Shown here: positions 57,253-64,000 of the stretch, piece by piece
Layout: each line of letters opens with the position of its first letter
Position numbering within the stretch: position 1 is the stretch's first letter
Assembly: GCF_040833955.1 (NCBI RefSeq)
Contig: NZ_CP162133.1
Span: forward strand, 3,355,501 to 3,419,500
From: Leptospira sp. WS60.C2
GTDB taxonomy: Bacteria; Spirochaetota; Leptospiria; Leptospirales; Leptospiraceae
Direction: 5' to 3'
Length of the DNA: 64,000 bases
Position numbers and translations under genes: made by a program
Notes under the pieces: generated by a model
The model's input: only the letters and a program-made list of their open reading frames with translations
What the model was told of the DNA's origin: nothing
Database searches by the model: none

Positions 57253-58111
57253 AAATTCCTCTACTATTTTTACCACCTTAGAAACGGGTTCTGGAGACCC
57301 AGTTCTCTTTTTACACGGATTTCCAGACAATCATAAAACGTTTTATCCCATCATGGAATCCGTCGCAAAAAAAGGATTTCATTGCATAGCTCCCGTTATG
57401 CGAGGCTATGAACCGTCCACCATCTCACATTCCAATAAATTACATGTTGTCGATTTGGTGAACGATCTACTTGGTTGGATGGATGATCGTAGATGGGATT
57501 CTGTTCATTTAGTAGGACACAATTGGGGAGCCATTGTATCTTATGCGGCTGGTATGTACTATCCAAACCGAATTAACTCGATCACAAGTTTGGGTGTTCC
57601 ACTTTTGAAAACCTTCCAAGATTCTTTTTTATGGGCTCCCTTACAAACCTTGCATTCATGGTATATTGCACTATTCCAAATTCCTTATATCGCAGAACTA
57701 ACGATTCGATCCAATCAATTCGCCTTGGTTGATTTTTTATGGAAAGAATGGTCGCCAGGATTCACTCCCAACCAAGATCATCTTGCTGAAATCAAAGCCA
57801 ACTTCCAAAACCCAGGAATCCTTTCTTCTGCTCTTGCGTATTATCGGAATCTAAATGATCTTTTTACAGAAGCAGGACGAGAGAGTCTTATGGGTATTTT
57901 TGATACACACATCACAGTGCCGACTCAAGTTCTATATGGCCTGAACGATGGCTGCTTTCATAAAAATCTTTTCGAACATCTGCTTGATGAATCCGATTTT
58001 CCTCGTGGTTTTCGTAAAATCGGATTTGATCACGCAGGCCATTTTCTCCATTGGGAAAAAAGAGAAGAAGTCACCAAACTTATCTTAGATTGGTTAGAAA
58101 AAAATCGCTAG
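57233..58111 (+). CDS. Alpha/beta hydrolase, epoxide hydrolase-like
   Basis: A 292-residue alpha/beta hydrolase: PVLFLHGFPDNHKTFYPIM (oxyanion HGFP), LVGHNWGAIVSYAAG with Asn in the nucleophile elbow position GHNWG (usually GHDWG), and a C-terminal FDHAGHFLHWE with the catalytic His. In epoxide hydrolases and haloalkane dehalogenases the nucleophile is Asp; Asn here is a notable change and may mean altered or lost activity, so family assignment is firm but function is not. It overlaps the esterase gene by 20 nt. Confidence 0.82.
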   Translation: MIHSEIRNSSTIFTTLETGSGDPVLFLHGFPDNHKTFYPIMESVAKKGFHCIAPVMRGYEPSTISHSNKLHVVDLVNDLLGWMDDRRWDSVHLVGHNWGAIVSYAAGMYYPNRINSITSLGVPLLKTFQDSFLWAPLQTLHSWYIALFQIPYIAELTIRSNQFALVDFLWKEWSPGFTPNQDHLAEIKANFQNPGILSSALAYYRNLNDLFTEAGRESLMGIFDTHITVPTQVLYGLNDGCFHKNLFEHLLDESDFPRGFRKIGFDHAGHFLHWEKREEVTKLILDWLEKNR

Positions 58112-58154
58112 ATTTTCACCAAACGGATCGTCTGATTCTGAAGGGAGACTAACT

Positions 58155-58355
58155 ATGTTTCAAAATATGGGTTTATACGACAGAATCATTCGGGTAGTAG
58201 TGGGGTTGGTGTTAGGTGGATTGTATTTGGGTGGAGTTGTAGAAGGAACGACAGCGATTGTTTTATTTGTGATCGGCCTTGTGATGATTGCGACTTCTGC
58301 CATTGGATTTTGCCCAGCCTATCTACCATTTAAAATTTCTACGAAAGGGAAATAA
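58155..58355 (+). CDS. Small membrane protein, DUF2892 (YgaP-like)
   Basis: A 66-residue protein with two transmembrane helices: MGLYDRIIRVVVGLVLGGLY, then IVLFVIGLVMIATSAIGFCP with the conserved Gly-Phe-Cys-Pro at the end. This is the DUF2892 family found alone or joined to rhodanese domains, with an unclear role. AAGGGAG lies about 7 nt before ATG 58155. It is followed by a strong bidirectional terminator. Confidence 0.88.
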   Translation: MFQNMGLYDRIIRVVVGLVLGGLYLGGVVEGTTAIVLFVIGLVMIATSAIGFCPAYLPFKISTKGK

Positions 58356-58385
58356 GAGATTTCTAAAAGACTTCTTTTATTTTAC

Positions 58386-58421
58386 AAAAACAACTCACTT
58401 TCACAGTGGTGAGTTGTTTTT
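58386..58421. terminator. Bidirectional terminator containing the rlmD stop codon
   Basis: A perfect 13-bp stem, 58386-58398 (AAAAACAACTCAC) with 58409-58421 (GTGAGTTGTTTTT), and a 10-nt loop. U tracts exist on both strands. The TGA stop of the minus-strand rlmD gene (58403-58401) is in the loop, so half the stem is coding sequence. It serves both this gene and the convergent DUF2892 gene. Confidence 0.88.
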
Positions 58422-59582
58422 ATGTTTCATTCGAACTAACACCTCATAGTGATGGGTTCTTGGAAAAAAATCAAATAAGTACATGGCATCCATTTCATAG
58501 CCAATCGAATCAAATAAACTTACATCCCTTCGTAAAGTACTTGGATTACAACTTGAGTAGATGATACTGCTTGGTTTCAGTTCAGAAGCCGAATCCATGA
58601 TTCCTTTCGAAAGTCCAGCTCTCGGAGGGTTCACGAGCCAAATCGGATACTTAGCAAAATCAGCAGATAAAGGTCTTTGGTATAAATCCTTTGTTTCATA
58701 TTGAAATGATTGGATCCCATTCGCTTTTGCATTCTTCTTGGCATACAAAATACTTTTATCATGAGACTCTATCCCATACAGGGAAGCTATTTTCTCTCGG
58801 AGTGTAATCCCAATCGTACCACATCCACAAAAAAGTTCCAATACATGAGCTTTTTCTGGAAGAAGTGATTGTATTGTTTTAAGCCAAGGTTCTATCAAGA
58901 ATTGATTGATCTGGAAAAAACCCCGAGACGGAACTTTTAACTGAGTGTTCATTAGAGTGATCTGAGTCTCTTCTCTATCATACGAAACGACATTCTCACC
59001 GGAAAGTCTGAGAAATAGGGAATTGTCTTTTTTTCGACTAGGATGTTTGGATGGAAACGGTAATTTCTGATTTTTGGGAGTTTTGAGGTTTGATTTCCAT
59101 TCATTGGATTTTGGAGCTAACAAACGTTTATTGACATTTTTGCAAACGATAGAAGATTCCGAAATGATCCGATGCGAATTTTTGGCAAAAAGACCTAATT
59201 GATTTCCATCGACTTGCCATTGGACATTGTTTCTGTATCCTTCTTCTGGACCAAAGATGACCTCTAGTTTGCCTTTCCGATCAGGAAACATCGATTCTAG
59301 AAGATGGCGTTTCAGTTTTAGCTCTTCTTCGTATGTGATGTGACGATAACTGCAACCACCACATTCGTTTGAAACAGGACAATTTGATGGTATTCTCAGT
59401 GAAGATGCTTCCACGACGGAATGAACATAGCCATACCATTCTTTGGATCCTTGTTTCGTAAGTGTTATGTCTACCAACTCACCTGGAATTCCACCTTCGA
59501 CAAACACGGCATGGCCATCCGCATGGGCTAAACAATATCCGCCATTCACCCACTTTTCTAATTTTATCCGCAACTTTTCCAT
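58401..59582 (-). CDS. rlmD: 23S rRNA (uracil-5)-methyltransferase, RlmD/RumA-like
   Basis: A 393-residue SAM-dependent RNA methyltransferase. An N-terminal TRAM-like domain is followed by the 4Fe-4S cysteines (CPVSNECGGCSYRHI and a later Cys), GFFQINQFLIEPWL, the SAM motif VLELFCGCGTIGITL, LVNPPRAGLSKG, and the nucleophilic Cys in IYSSCNPSTLRRD. It methylates a uridine in 23S rRNA; RlmC, RlmD and TrmA-like roles are not fully separable by eye. It is somewhat shorter than E. coli RlmD. It diverges from the tRNA cluster. Confidence 0.88.
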   Translation of the reverse strand: MEKLRIKLEKWVNGGYCLAHADGHAVFVEGGIPGELVDITLTKQGSKEWYGYVHSVVEASSLRIPSNCPVSNECGGCSYRHITYEEELKLKRHLLESMFPDRKGKLEVIFGPEEGYRNNVQWQVDGNQLGLFAKNSHRIISESSIVCKNVNKRLLAPKSNEWKSNLKTPKNQKLPFPSKHPSRKKDNSLFLRLSGENVVSYDREETQITLMNTQLKVPSRGFFQINQFLIEPWLKTIQSLLPEKAHVLELFCGCGTIGITLREKIASLYGIESHDKSILYAKKNAKANGIQSFQYETKDLYQRPLSADFAKYPIWLVNPPRAGLSKGIMDSASELKPSSIIYSSCNPSTLRRDVSLFDSIGYEMDAMYLFDFFPRTHHYEVLVRMKHKNNSPL

Positions 59583-59610
59583 TCTTCTAGACCATTCATT
59601 GAATATTCAT

Positions 59611-59638
59611 TTGACACTGCACTCGCATTTAACATAAC
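59611..59638 (+). promoter_or_regulatory. Sigma-70 promoter of the tRNA-Ser operon
   Basis: A consensus -35 TTGACA (59611-59616), 16-bp spacer, and a -10-like CATAAC (59633-59638). The predicted transcript start is about 8 nt before the first tRNA nucleotide. It could drive the whole array up to recR. Confidence 0.7.
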
Positions 59639-59652
59639 GGATAGGTACTCTT

Positions 59653-59736
<84 letters not shown>

Positions 59737-59743
59737 AGTCGCT

Positions 59744-59830
59744 GGAGACGTGCCTGAGTGGCCGAAAGGAGCGGTTTGCTAAACCGTCGTACGAGCAATC
59801 GTACCCAGGGTTCGAATCCCTGCGTCTCCG
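59744..59830 (+). tRNA. tRNA-Ser (anticodon GCU)
   Basis: An 87-nt class II tRNA starting 7 nt after the previous one. Acceptor GGAGACG pairs with CGTCTCC (59823-59829), discriminator G 59830. The anticodon loop TTGCTAA reads GCU. A long variable arm (TACGAGCAATCGTA) and standard T-loop are present. CCA is not encoded. Confidence 0.95.
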
Positions 59831-59841
59831 ATGATACCGCC

Positions 59842-60273
59842 ATGAAAATCACCCAAATCAAAGATCAATTGTTAAAAACAAAAGCCTACCTTCTGACTGA
59901 TGAAGCGGCGAAAATATTTGCAGTATTGCCCCTTTATTTCTCTTGGGTTCCCATTTTCACTTGGAAACGTCAATTTCCAGACTTTGTGAGCATAACTTTG
60001 TATTCTGCAGTTAATACCTGTTTGTTTTTAGTGGGAATTTTTTCGGCCCAAATCCTTTCTCTCCTCCCTTTTGTCGGTCTATACCTCGCCGCAACGATTC
60101 ACTTAGTTTTCGTTCTACTTTATCTAGGAATTGCGGGATTTTTGATTTACTCCATCCGCTTGCAAAAAACCATAGTGATACCCGTTCTTTCGGACTGGGT
60201 AAAAATGCTCCAAGCATTCATTGCGCCCATAGCTCAACTGGATAGAGTATCTGACTACGGATCAGAAGGTTAG
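59842..60273 (+). CDS. Membrane protein whose frame runs into tRNA-Arg
   Basis: A 143-residue protein with about three transmembrane segments (AAKIFAVLPLYFSWVPIF; LYSAVNTCLFLVGIFSAQIL; LVFVLLYLGIAGFLIYSI). No family is recognised. ATG 59842 is 11 nt after tRNA-Ser(GCU). There is no in-frame stop before tRNA-Arg; the last 16 residues (APIAQLDRVSDYGSEG) and the TAG stop are encoded by the tRNA gene itself, with the tRNA beginning exactly at codon 128. RNase P cleavage of the transcript would leave a message without stop codon. The body of the protein looks genuinely coding. Confidence 0.7.
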   Translation: MKITQIKDQLLKTKAYLLTDEAAKIFAVLPLYFSWVPIFTWKRQFPDFVSITLYSAVNTCLFLVGIFSAQILSLLPFVGLYLAATIHLVFVLLYLGIAGFLIYSIRLQKTIVIPVLSDWVKMLQAFIAPIAQLDRVSDYGSEG

Positions 60274-60296
60274 AGGTTCAAATCCTCTTGGGCGCG
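60223..60296 (+). tRNA. tRNA-Arg (anticodon ACG)
   Basis: A 74-nt tRNA. Acceptor GCGCCCA pairs with TGGGCGC (60289-60295), discriminator G 60296. The anticodon loop CTACGGA reads ACG, the tRNA in which bacterial TadA converts A34 to inosine. CCA is not encoded. It overlaps the end of the upstream coding frame and is 1 nt from the tadA start. Confidence 0.95.
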
Positions 60297-60297
60297 C

Positions 60298-60738
60298 GTG
60301 GATTTTTATGAGTCGTTTCTAGAGCGATACTCAAAACAACTCTCCCTTCACAAAGACGAAATTCCTTCTTATTCCGAGATTATAACAAAAGAGGGAATCC
60401 TAGTTTCCTCATCATTTAATTCCGTCGAACAAACATTAAACCCTACAAAACACAGTGAAATCCTCGCGATAGATGATGCTCTAAGTAAAATAGAGGGTCG
60501 TTATCTCTCGGAGCACATCTTAATTACAGCTTTAGAACCATGCCTTCTTTGCGCGGGGGCAATCCTACGTGTCAAACTTCCCGAAGTGATTTATTTTGTT
60601 CCGGCAAAACCTGGGGAAGGGATTTCCTCTTATACTACCGAATCCATTTACCTTTTGAACCATTTTCCAAGGTGCACCCTCATTCCCAAATCTCACATAA
60701 AATTTGAATTTCTTAGTTTTTTCAAAGAGAAAAGGTAG
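60298..60738 (+). CDS. tadA: tRNA adenosine(34) deaminase-like protein
   Basis: A 146-residue zinc deaminase. The metal motifs are HSEILAI (HxE; most TadA have HAE) and LEPCLLCAGAI (PCxxCAGA), which match TadA well; LNPTKHSE in front is also conserved. It would deaminate A34 of tRNA-Arg(ACG) to inosine. The only usable start is GTG 60298, because an in-frame TAG at 60271 closes the frame upstream and no other start follows soon. That GTG is one nucleotide after the tRNA-Arg, with no Shine-Dalgarno sequence other than tRNA sequence. Synteny with dnaX-ebfC-recR is as in many bacteria. Confidence 0.85.
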   Translation: MDFYESFLERYSKQLSLHKDEIPSYSEIITKEGILVSSSFNSVEQTLNPTKHSEILAIDDALSKIEGRYLSEHILITALEPCLLCAGAILRVKLPEVIYFVPAKPGEGISSYTTESIYLLNHFPRCTLIPKSHIKFEFLSFFKEKR

Positions 60739-60783
60739 AATTCTTATGAGGCTTTCTTTTTATGGAAGGCAGTAGAAATCACT

Positions 60784-60870
<87 letters not shown>

Positions 60871-61002
60871 CTTTTTCCCCTATTTCTATTTCAAAATTAG
60901 TACTACCGATCAAAATAATTTCATTGCTTCTAAGTTATGAATTTTGATACTCAAAGGGAAACCTAAGATTCCAATCTTTCTGAACCTTGAATACGGAAAT
61001 AA

Positions 61003-62466
61003 ATGAGCGATAACCACCAAGTACTCTTTCGAAAATACCGACCCCAATTCTTTCGTGATGTGATTTACCAAGATCTCGCCGTTGGGTCTTTACAAAACGC
61101 ATTCAAATCCAAAAAAATTGGACATGCTTATATCTTCATTGGTCCTCGAGGTGTGGGAAAAACAACTATCGCGAGAATTTTAGCGAAACGATTGAACTGT
61201 GAAAATCCAGATGGTGTAGAACCATGCAATGCCTGCACATCTTGCCTTGAGATAACGAAAGGCAATTCTAATGATGTATTTGAAATCGATGCTGCGTCCA
61301 ACAGTGGAGTCGATAACATTCGCGAACTTCGAGAAAATGTAAAATTTAATGCGATGGGTGGAAAGTATCGCGTTTATATTTTGGACGAAGTACATATGCT
61401 CAGTGGTGCTGCCTTTAATGCTCTTCTTAAAACTTTGGAAGAACCACCTGCACATGTTGTTTTCATTCTTGCTACCACAGAATATCATAAGATCCCAGAA
61501 ACGATTTTATCCAGATGCCAAGACTTTCATTTCCGTAAAGTACCTGTTACTGTTTTACAAAACTATATTGAAACACTTTGTGCCAAAGAAGGTTTAAAAT
61601 ACGATTCGGAAGGATTATTTTGGATCGCAAAAAAGGGAGATGGATCTGTCCGAGACACGCTTTCTTTTATGGAACAAGCTGTTATTTTTACTGATGGAAA
61701 CTTAACGGGTGCTAAACTTAGAAAGATGATTGGGTATCATGGGATTGATACCTTTACGGATTTTTTAAACCAACTCATCGATACTACACAGAGTGCTCAA
61801 ATCTTTGAAACATTGGAAAATTTATTCCAAGCAGGCATTGATTTAGGAAAATTCATTTGGGATTTTATTGAATTCCTAAATTCACTGTTACTCATCAAAG
61901 ATAACTTAGCAGACAGAGAATCCATCAATATTCCCCAAGAAGATTTACAAAAACTAAAACAAAATTACCGTGAACTCGATCGAGAGATCTTGGTATTACT
62001 TGCAGAACGTATTTTTTCCATTCATGAAAAATTGAATCTAATGAAACTACGAAGCTCTTACGAGATGAAAGTTTACTTGGAAATACAATTTCGCAAATTG
62101 ATCTTGGATCGAGAAAAACCAAGTGTATCAGGACTCTTAGCTAAAATTTCAGAACTGACAAAACTTGTTCAAGGTGACATTAGTTTGATCCCTGATTCCG
62201 TGGATACGGTTCCAAAACAAGTTCAGGCACCTTCCTCTTCCCCAAAGCCAACCATTCCCAAAACGGATGAACAAACGATTCCCGCCCAAGAAAAAGTTTT
62301 GGAATCAAAAAAACAAGAATCCCAAGCGTTCCAGAAGGAATCTGCTTCTTTACCAAAGACCAACCAACCAATCCAAAATAATAATCCATCAGAGGATATG
62401 GAAAAGTTACTTAAAGAAAAATTCTCTGGTATGGAAGTGGATCCCAACCAATTTAAAAATTTATAA
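61003..62466 (+). CDS. dnaX: DNA polymerase III subunit gamma/tau
   Basis: A 487-residue clamp-loader ATPase. Walker A is GPRGVGKTTIARIL (about residue 48), zinc cysteines follow (CENPDGVEPCNACTSC), then DEVHMLSGAAFNALLKTLEE and the SRC sensor in ILSRCQDFHF. Domain III follows to about residue 370, then a Pro/Lys/Gln-rich tail. It is short for a full tau. A heptamer A-AAA-AAA in the reading frame (62307-62313) is a possible slippage site. It is followed by ebfC after 14 nt. Confidence 0.96.
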   Translation: MSDNHQVLFRKYRPQFFRDVIYQDLAVGSLQNAFKSKKIGHAYIFIGPRGVGKTTIARILAKRLNCENPDGVEPCNACTSCLEITKGNSNDVFEIDAASNSGVDNIRELRENVKFNAMGGKYRVYILDEVHMLSGAAFNALLKTLEEPPAHVVFILATTEYHKIPETILSRCQDFHFRKVPVTVLQNYIETLCAKEGLKYDSEGLFWIAKKGDGSVRDTLSFMEQAVIFTDGNLTGAKLRKMIGYHGIDTFTDFLNQLIDTTQSAQIFETLENLFQAGIDLGKFIWDFIEFLNSLLLIKDNLADRESINIPQEDLQKLKQNYRELDREILVLLAERIFSIHEKLNLMKLRSSYEMKVYLEIQFRKLILDREKPSVSGLLAKISELTKLVQGDISLIPDSVDTVPKQVQAPSSSPKPTIPKTDEQTIPAQEKVLESKKQESQAFQKESASLPKTNQPIQNNNPSEDMEKLLKEKFSGMEVDPNQFKNL

Positions 62467-62480
62467 GTCCAAGGGTATGT

Positions 62481-62852
62481 ATGGGAATTTTTGATCAAAT
62501 GAAACAAATGCGAGAGGCATTCTCGCAACTAGGAAACATCAAAGAGAAACAAGAAGAATTACAAAAACGTCTCTCGCAGATTCGTGTAACAGCGTCCGCT
62601 GGAGCTGGAATGGTAGAAGTCACAGCCTCTGCAGATGGCACCTTAACTAATCTCAATATCAATCCGATTATGTTCAATGCGGATGATAAAAAAATGTTGG
62701 AAGATTTAATTTTATCAGCAACGAATGAAGTGCAACGAAAGGCAAAAGAAGCGATGGCTCACGAAATGAAAAACGTTTTGGGATTCAATCCAAGTGATTT
62801 TGAAGGTGTCTTCAATCAAATGCAGAAAGACGGAGGGTTTCCTCCTGTCTGA
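62481..62852 (+). CDS. ebfC: Nucleoid-associated protein, YbaB/EbfC family
   Basis: A 123-residue DNA-binding protein of the YbaB/EbfC family, seen from the N-terminal helix rich in Met, Gln and Lys, the central VEVTASADGTLTNLNINPIM and the C-terminal ATNEVQRKAKEAMAHEM. The spirochaete homologue in Borrelia is EbfC. The dnaX-ebfC-recR order is conserved across bacteria. Its 3' end overlaps the probable recR start by 8 nt. Confidence 0.95.
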   Translation: MGIFDQMKQMREAFSQLGNIKEKQEELQKRLSQIRVTASAGAGMVEVTASADGTLTNLNINPIMFNADDKKMLEDLILSATNEVQRKAKEAMAHEMKNVLGFNPSDFEGVFNQMQKDGGFPPV

Positions 62853-63438
62853 TCCTCAATTCCAAAAGCTCATTCAGTCTTTCTCAAGTTTACCCGGTAT
62901 TGGAAAAAAAAGCGCAACTCGGATTGGTTTTCATATCCTAAGAATGGATCCTTCCACATTCCAGGCTTGGTTATCCAATATCGAAGAAGCAAAAACCAAA
63001 CTTAGATTTTGTGATGAATGTGGTGGTCTCACTGAGGATCAAGTTTGTTCCATTTGTTTATCGGAACGAAGAGACAGTTCTATACTTTGCGTTGTGGAAC
63101 AGCCTGAAGATATCTTTTTTATCGAAAACACAAAAGAATATGCTGGGAAATATCATGTTCTAAATGGAGCCATCTCACCGCTGGATGGAATAGGTCCAGA
63201 ACAATTACGGATACGCCAACTCATGCGTCGATTGGATGAGGGGAATATCAAAGAAGTTTTGATTGCAACCAATCCAACTTTAGAAGGTGATGCAACTGCT
63301 TCCTATCTATCTACTGTGATCAAACCAATGGAAATCAAGATCACAAGAATTGCACATGGCATTACAATTGGAGGAACATTGGAATATTCAGACCAATATA
63401 CATTGGGAAAAGCAATTAAATCAAGATTAACGTTATAA
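62845..63438 (+). CDS. recR: Recombination protein RecR
   Basis: A 197-residue recombination mediator. It shows the helix-hairpin-helix SSLPGIGKKSATRIGFHIL, the zinc finger CDECGGLTEDQVCSIC, and the Toprim domain (ILCVVEQPEDIFFIE to ATNPTLEGDATASYL). The start is placed at CTG 62845, 7 nt after a strong GGAGGG, giving SDPQFQKLIQSF and a normal length. The other candidate, GTG 62794, adds 17 unrelated residues and lacks a Shine-Dalgarno sequence. Confidence 0.92.
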   Translation: MSDPQFQKLIQSFSSLPGIGKKSATRIGFHILRMDPSTFQAWLSNIEEAKTKLRFCDECGGLTEDQVCSICLSERRDSSILCVVEQPEDIFFIENTKEYAGKYHVLNGAISPLDGIGPEQLRIRQLMRRLDEGNIKEVLIATNPTLEGDATASYLSTVIKPMEIKITRIAHGITIGGTLEYSDQYTLGKAIKSRLTL

Positions 63439-63654
63439 TTTGTTGTTCGGATTAAAATACTTGAATCTAACTGGATTCTACAATTTCAAATTCTAATGAT
63501 TTGCCAAAAAAATGGAATTTAACTTTTCTTTCAATTTCGAAATAACCAGAGAATGAAATGTAAATCAATACAATATAGCGAAATATCTATATCGTTTTGG
63601 AATAATGAAAATTGATGGGACACAAGTGATCAAATAATTTGTTTCAGTTTTCCA

Positions 63655-64000
63655 TTAGAACCTATGTTCAAATACAATAAAAGCTTCGCGTAAGACGCGA
63701 CCGTACTTGGAATCTAGTAACACAAAAAGTGCATCCCCTGCCACAAAGTAACCAGACCGGAATATGATTTGAAAATCTGAAGTAACGTTATACCTTACAT
63801 TAAAATTATATTCCATCCCCATGTATGTAGATGTACGATAACCATTTTGTTGGTTAAACTCACGATTGATTCTTATTTCTGGAGATTTTGTAGCCCAAAG
63901 TTGGTAATACCCGAATGTAAATTGATATGGACCAAAGGCGATAATGTTCGAGAATAAACCATATTCATTCAATCCAGAAAAGCTAGATCCATTGAATAAC
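63655..64000 (-). CDS. Putative outer membrane protein, C-terminal part
   Basis: The last 115 or so residues of a protein whose frame is open through the right edge of the window. Alternating strands (FGPYQFTFGYYQLWA, GMEYNFNVRYNVTSDFQIIF, AFIVFEHRF) and a terminal Phe are typical of an outer membrane beta-barrel. No family can be assigned. The 216 nt between recR and this gene hold nothing recognisable. Confidence 0.6.
   Translation of the reverse strand, partial: LFNGSSFSGLNEYGLFSNIIAFGPYQFTFGYYQLWATKSPEIRINREFNQQNGYRTSTYMGMEYNFNVRYNVTSDFQIIFRSGYFVAGDALFVLLDSKYGRVLREAFIVFEHRF

Noticed and set aside
59758..59841. Extension of the membrane protein frame into tRNA-Ser(GCU)
   Set aside because: The first 28 codons are translated tRNA sequence; ATG 59842 is the natural start. 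The C-terminal tRNA overlap differs because no stop exists before it.
60871..61002. Search for SRP (4.5S) RNA between tadA and dnaX
   Set aside because: The conserved GGAAGC/AGCA domain IV tetraloop region is absent; only tRNA-Ser(GGA) and AT-rich spacer are present.

Overview
The window looks like a chromosomal segment of a spirochaete, most likely Leptospira and probably a saprophytic, L. biflexa-like lineage (inference). The evidence is the combination of a flagellar motor switch FliG, a plastid-type ferredoxin-NADP+ reductase of the kind known from Leptospira, HmuY-type heme lipoprotein plus TonB receptor, Kdo biosynthesis in a double-membrane cell, several TRL-like lipoproteins, many relaxed spirochaetal lipoboxes, frequent TTG starts with good Shine-Dalgarno sequences, and moderate AT richness. 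No rRNA, CRISPR array, insertion sequence or phage was seen.

Layout. 1-1889: end of an RND efflux pump gene and its TolC-like outer membrane partner. 1990-5851: thioesterase, DUF35 protein and thiolase, interrupted by a strikingly AT-rich GT-C glycosyltransferase-like gene. 5923-9102: an exported unknown protein and nuoG/nuoI of complex I. 9157-13822: a response regulator and chorismate synthase on the minus strand, then a tightly packed plus-strand operon (TonB-like, UpxY/NusG-like, kdsD, aroD). 13941-24205: TPR protein, GMC dehydrogenase with a small lipoprotein partner, tandem-amidase lipoprotein, M1 aminopeptidase lipoprotein, two TRL-like lipoproteins, GDPD, an XRE regulator. 24235-32509: fliG, TetR regulator, metallo-beta-lactamase-fold hydrolase, orphan UPF0175 protein, two membrane proteins, M23 peptidase, and a PAS-GGDEF-EAL protein. 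32746-36742: a heme-acquisition operon (unknown lipoprotein, HmuY-like lipoprotein, TonB-dependent receptor, HExxH protein). 37196-47955: FNR, PC4-like protein, VWA-STAS fusion, queE, SNF2 helicase, dicarboxylate symporter, SGNH lipoprotein, outer membrane protein, more TRL-like proteins. 48094-54218: H+/Na+-pumping pyrophosphatase, TPR protein, acs, folE. 54365-58355: glycosyltransferase, then a bfd-wbuC-esterase-hydrolase operon preceded by a perfect Fur-like palindrome. 58401-63438: rlmD and, divergent from it, a tRNA/translation/replication cluster. 63655-64000: a partial outer membrane protein.

The most unusual part is 59611-63438. From a strong promoter the order is tRNA-Ser(UGA), tRNA-Ser(GCU), a membrane protein gene, tRNA-Arg(ACG), tadA, tRNA-Ser(GGA), dnaX, ebfC, recR. 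The membrane protein frame has no stop before tRNA-Arg and borrows its last 16 codons and stop from the tRNA. TadA, whose known substrate is tRNA-Arg(ACG), begins with GTG one nucleotide after that tRNA. recR appears to start at a CTG codon behind a strong Shine-Dalgarno sequence. Other points of interest are the Fur-like operator lying over the start of bfd, stop codons placed inside terminator hairpin loops, and an HExxH protein appended to the heme operon.
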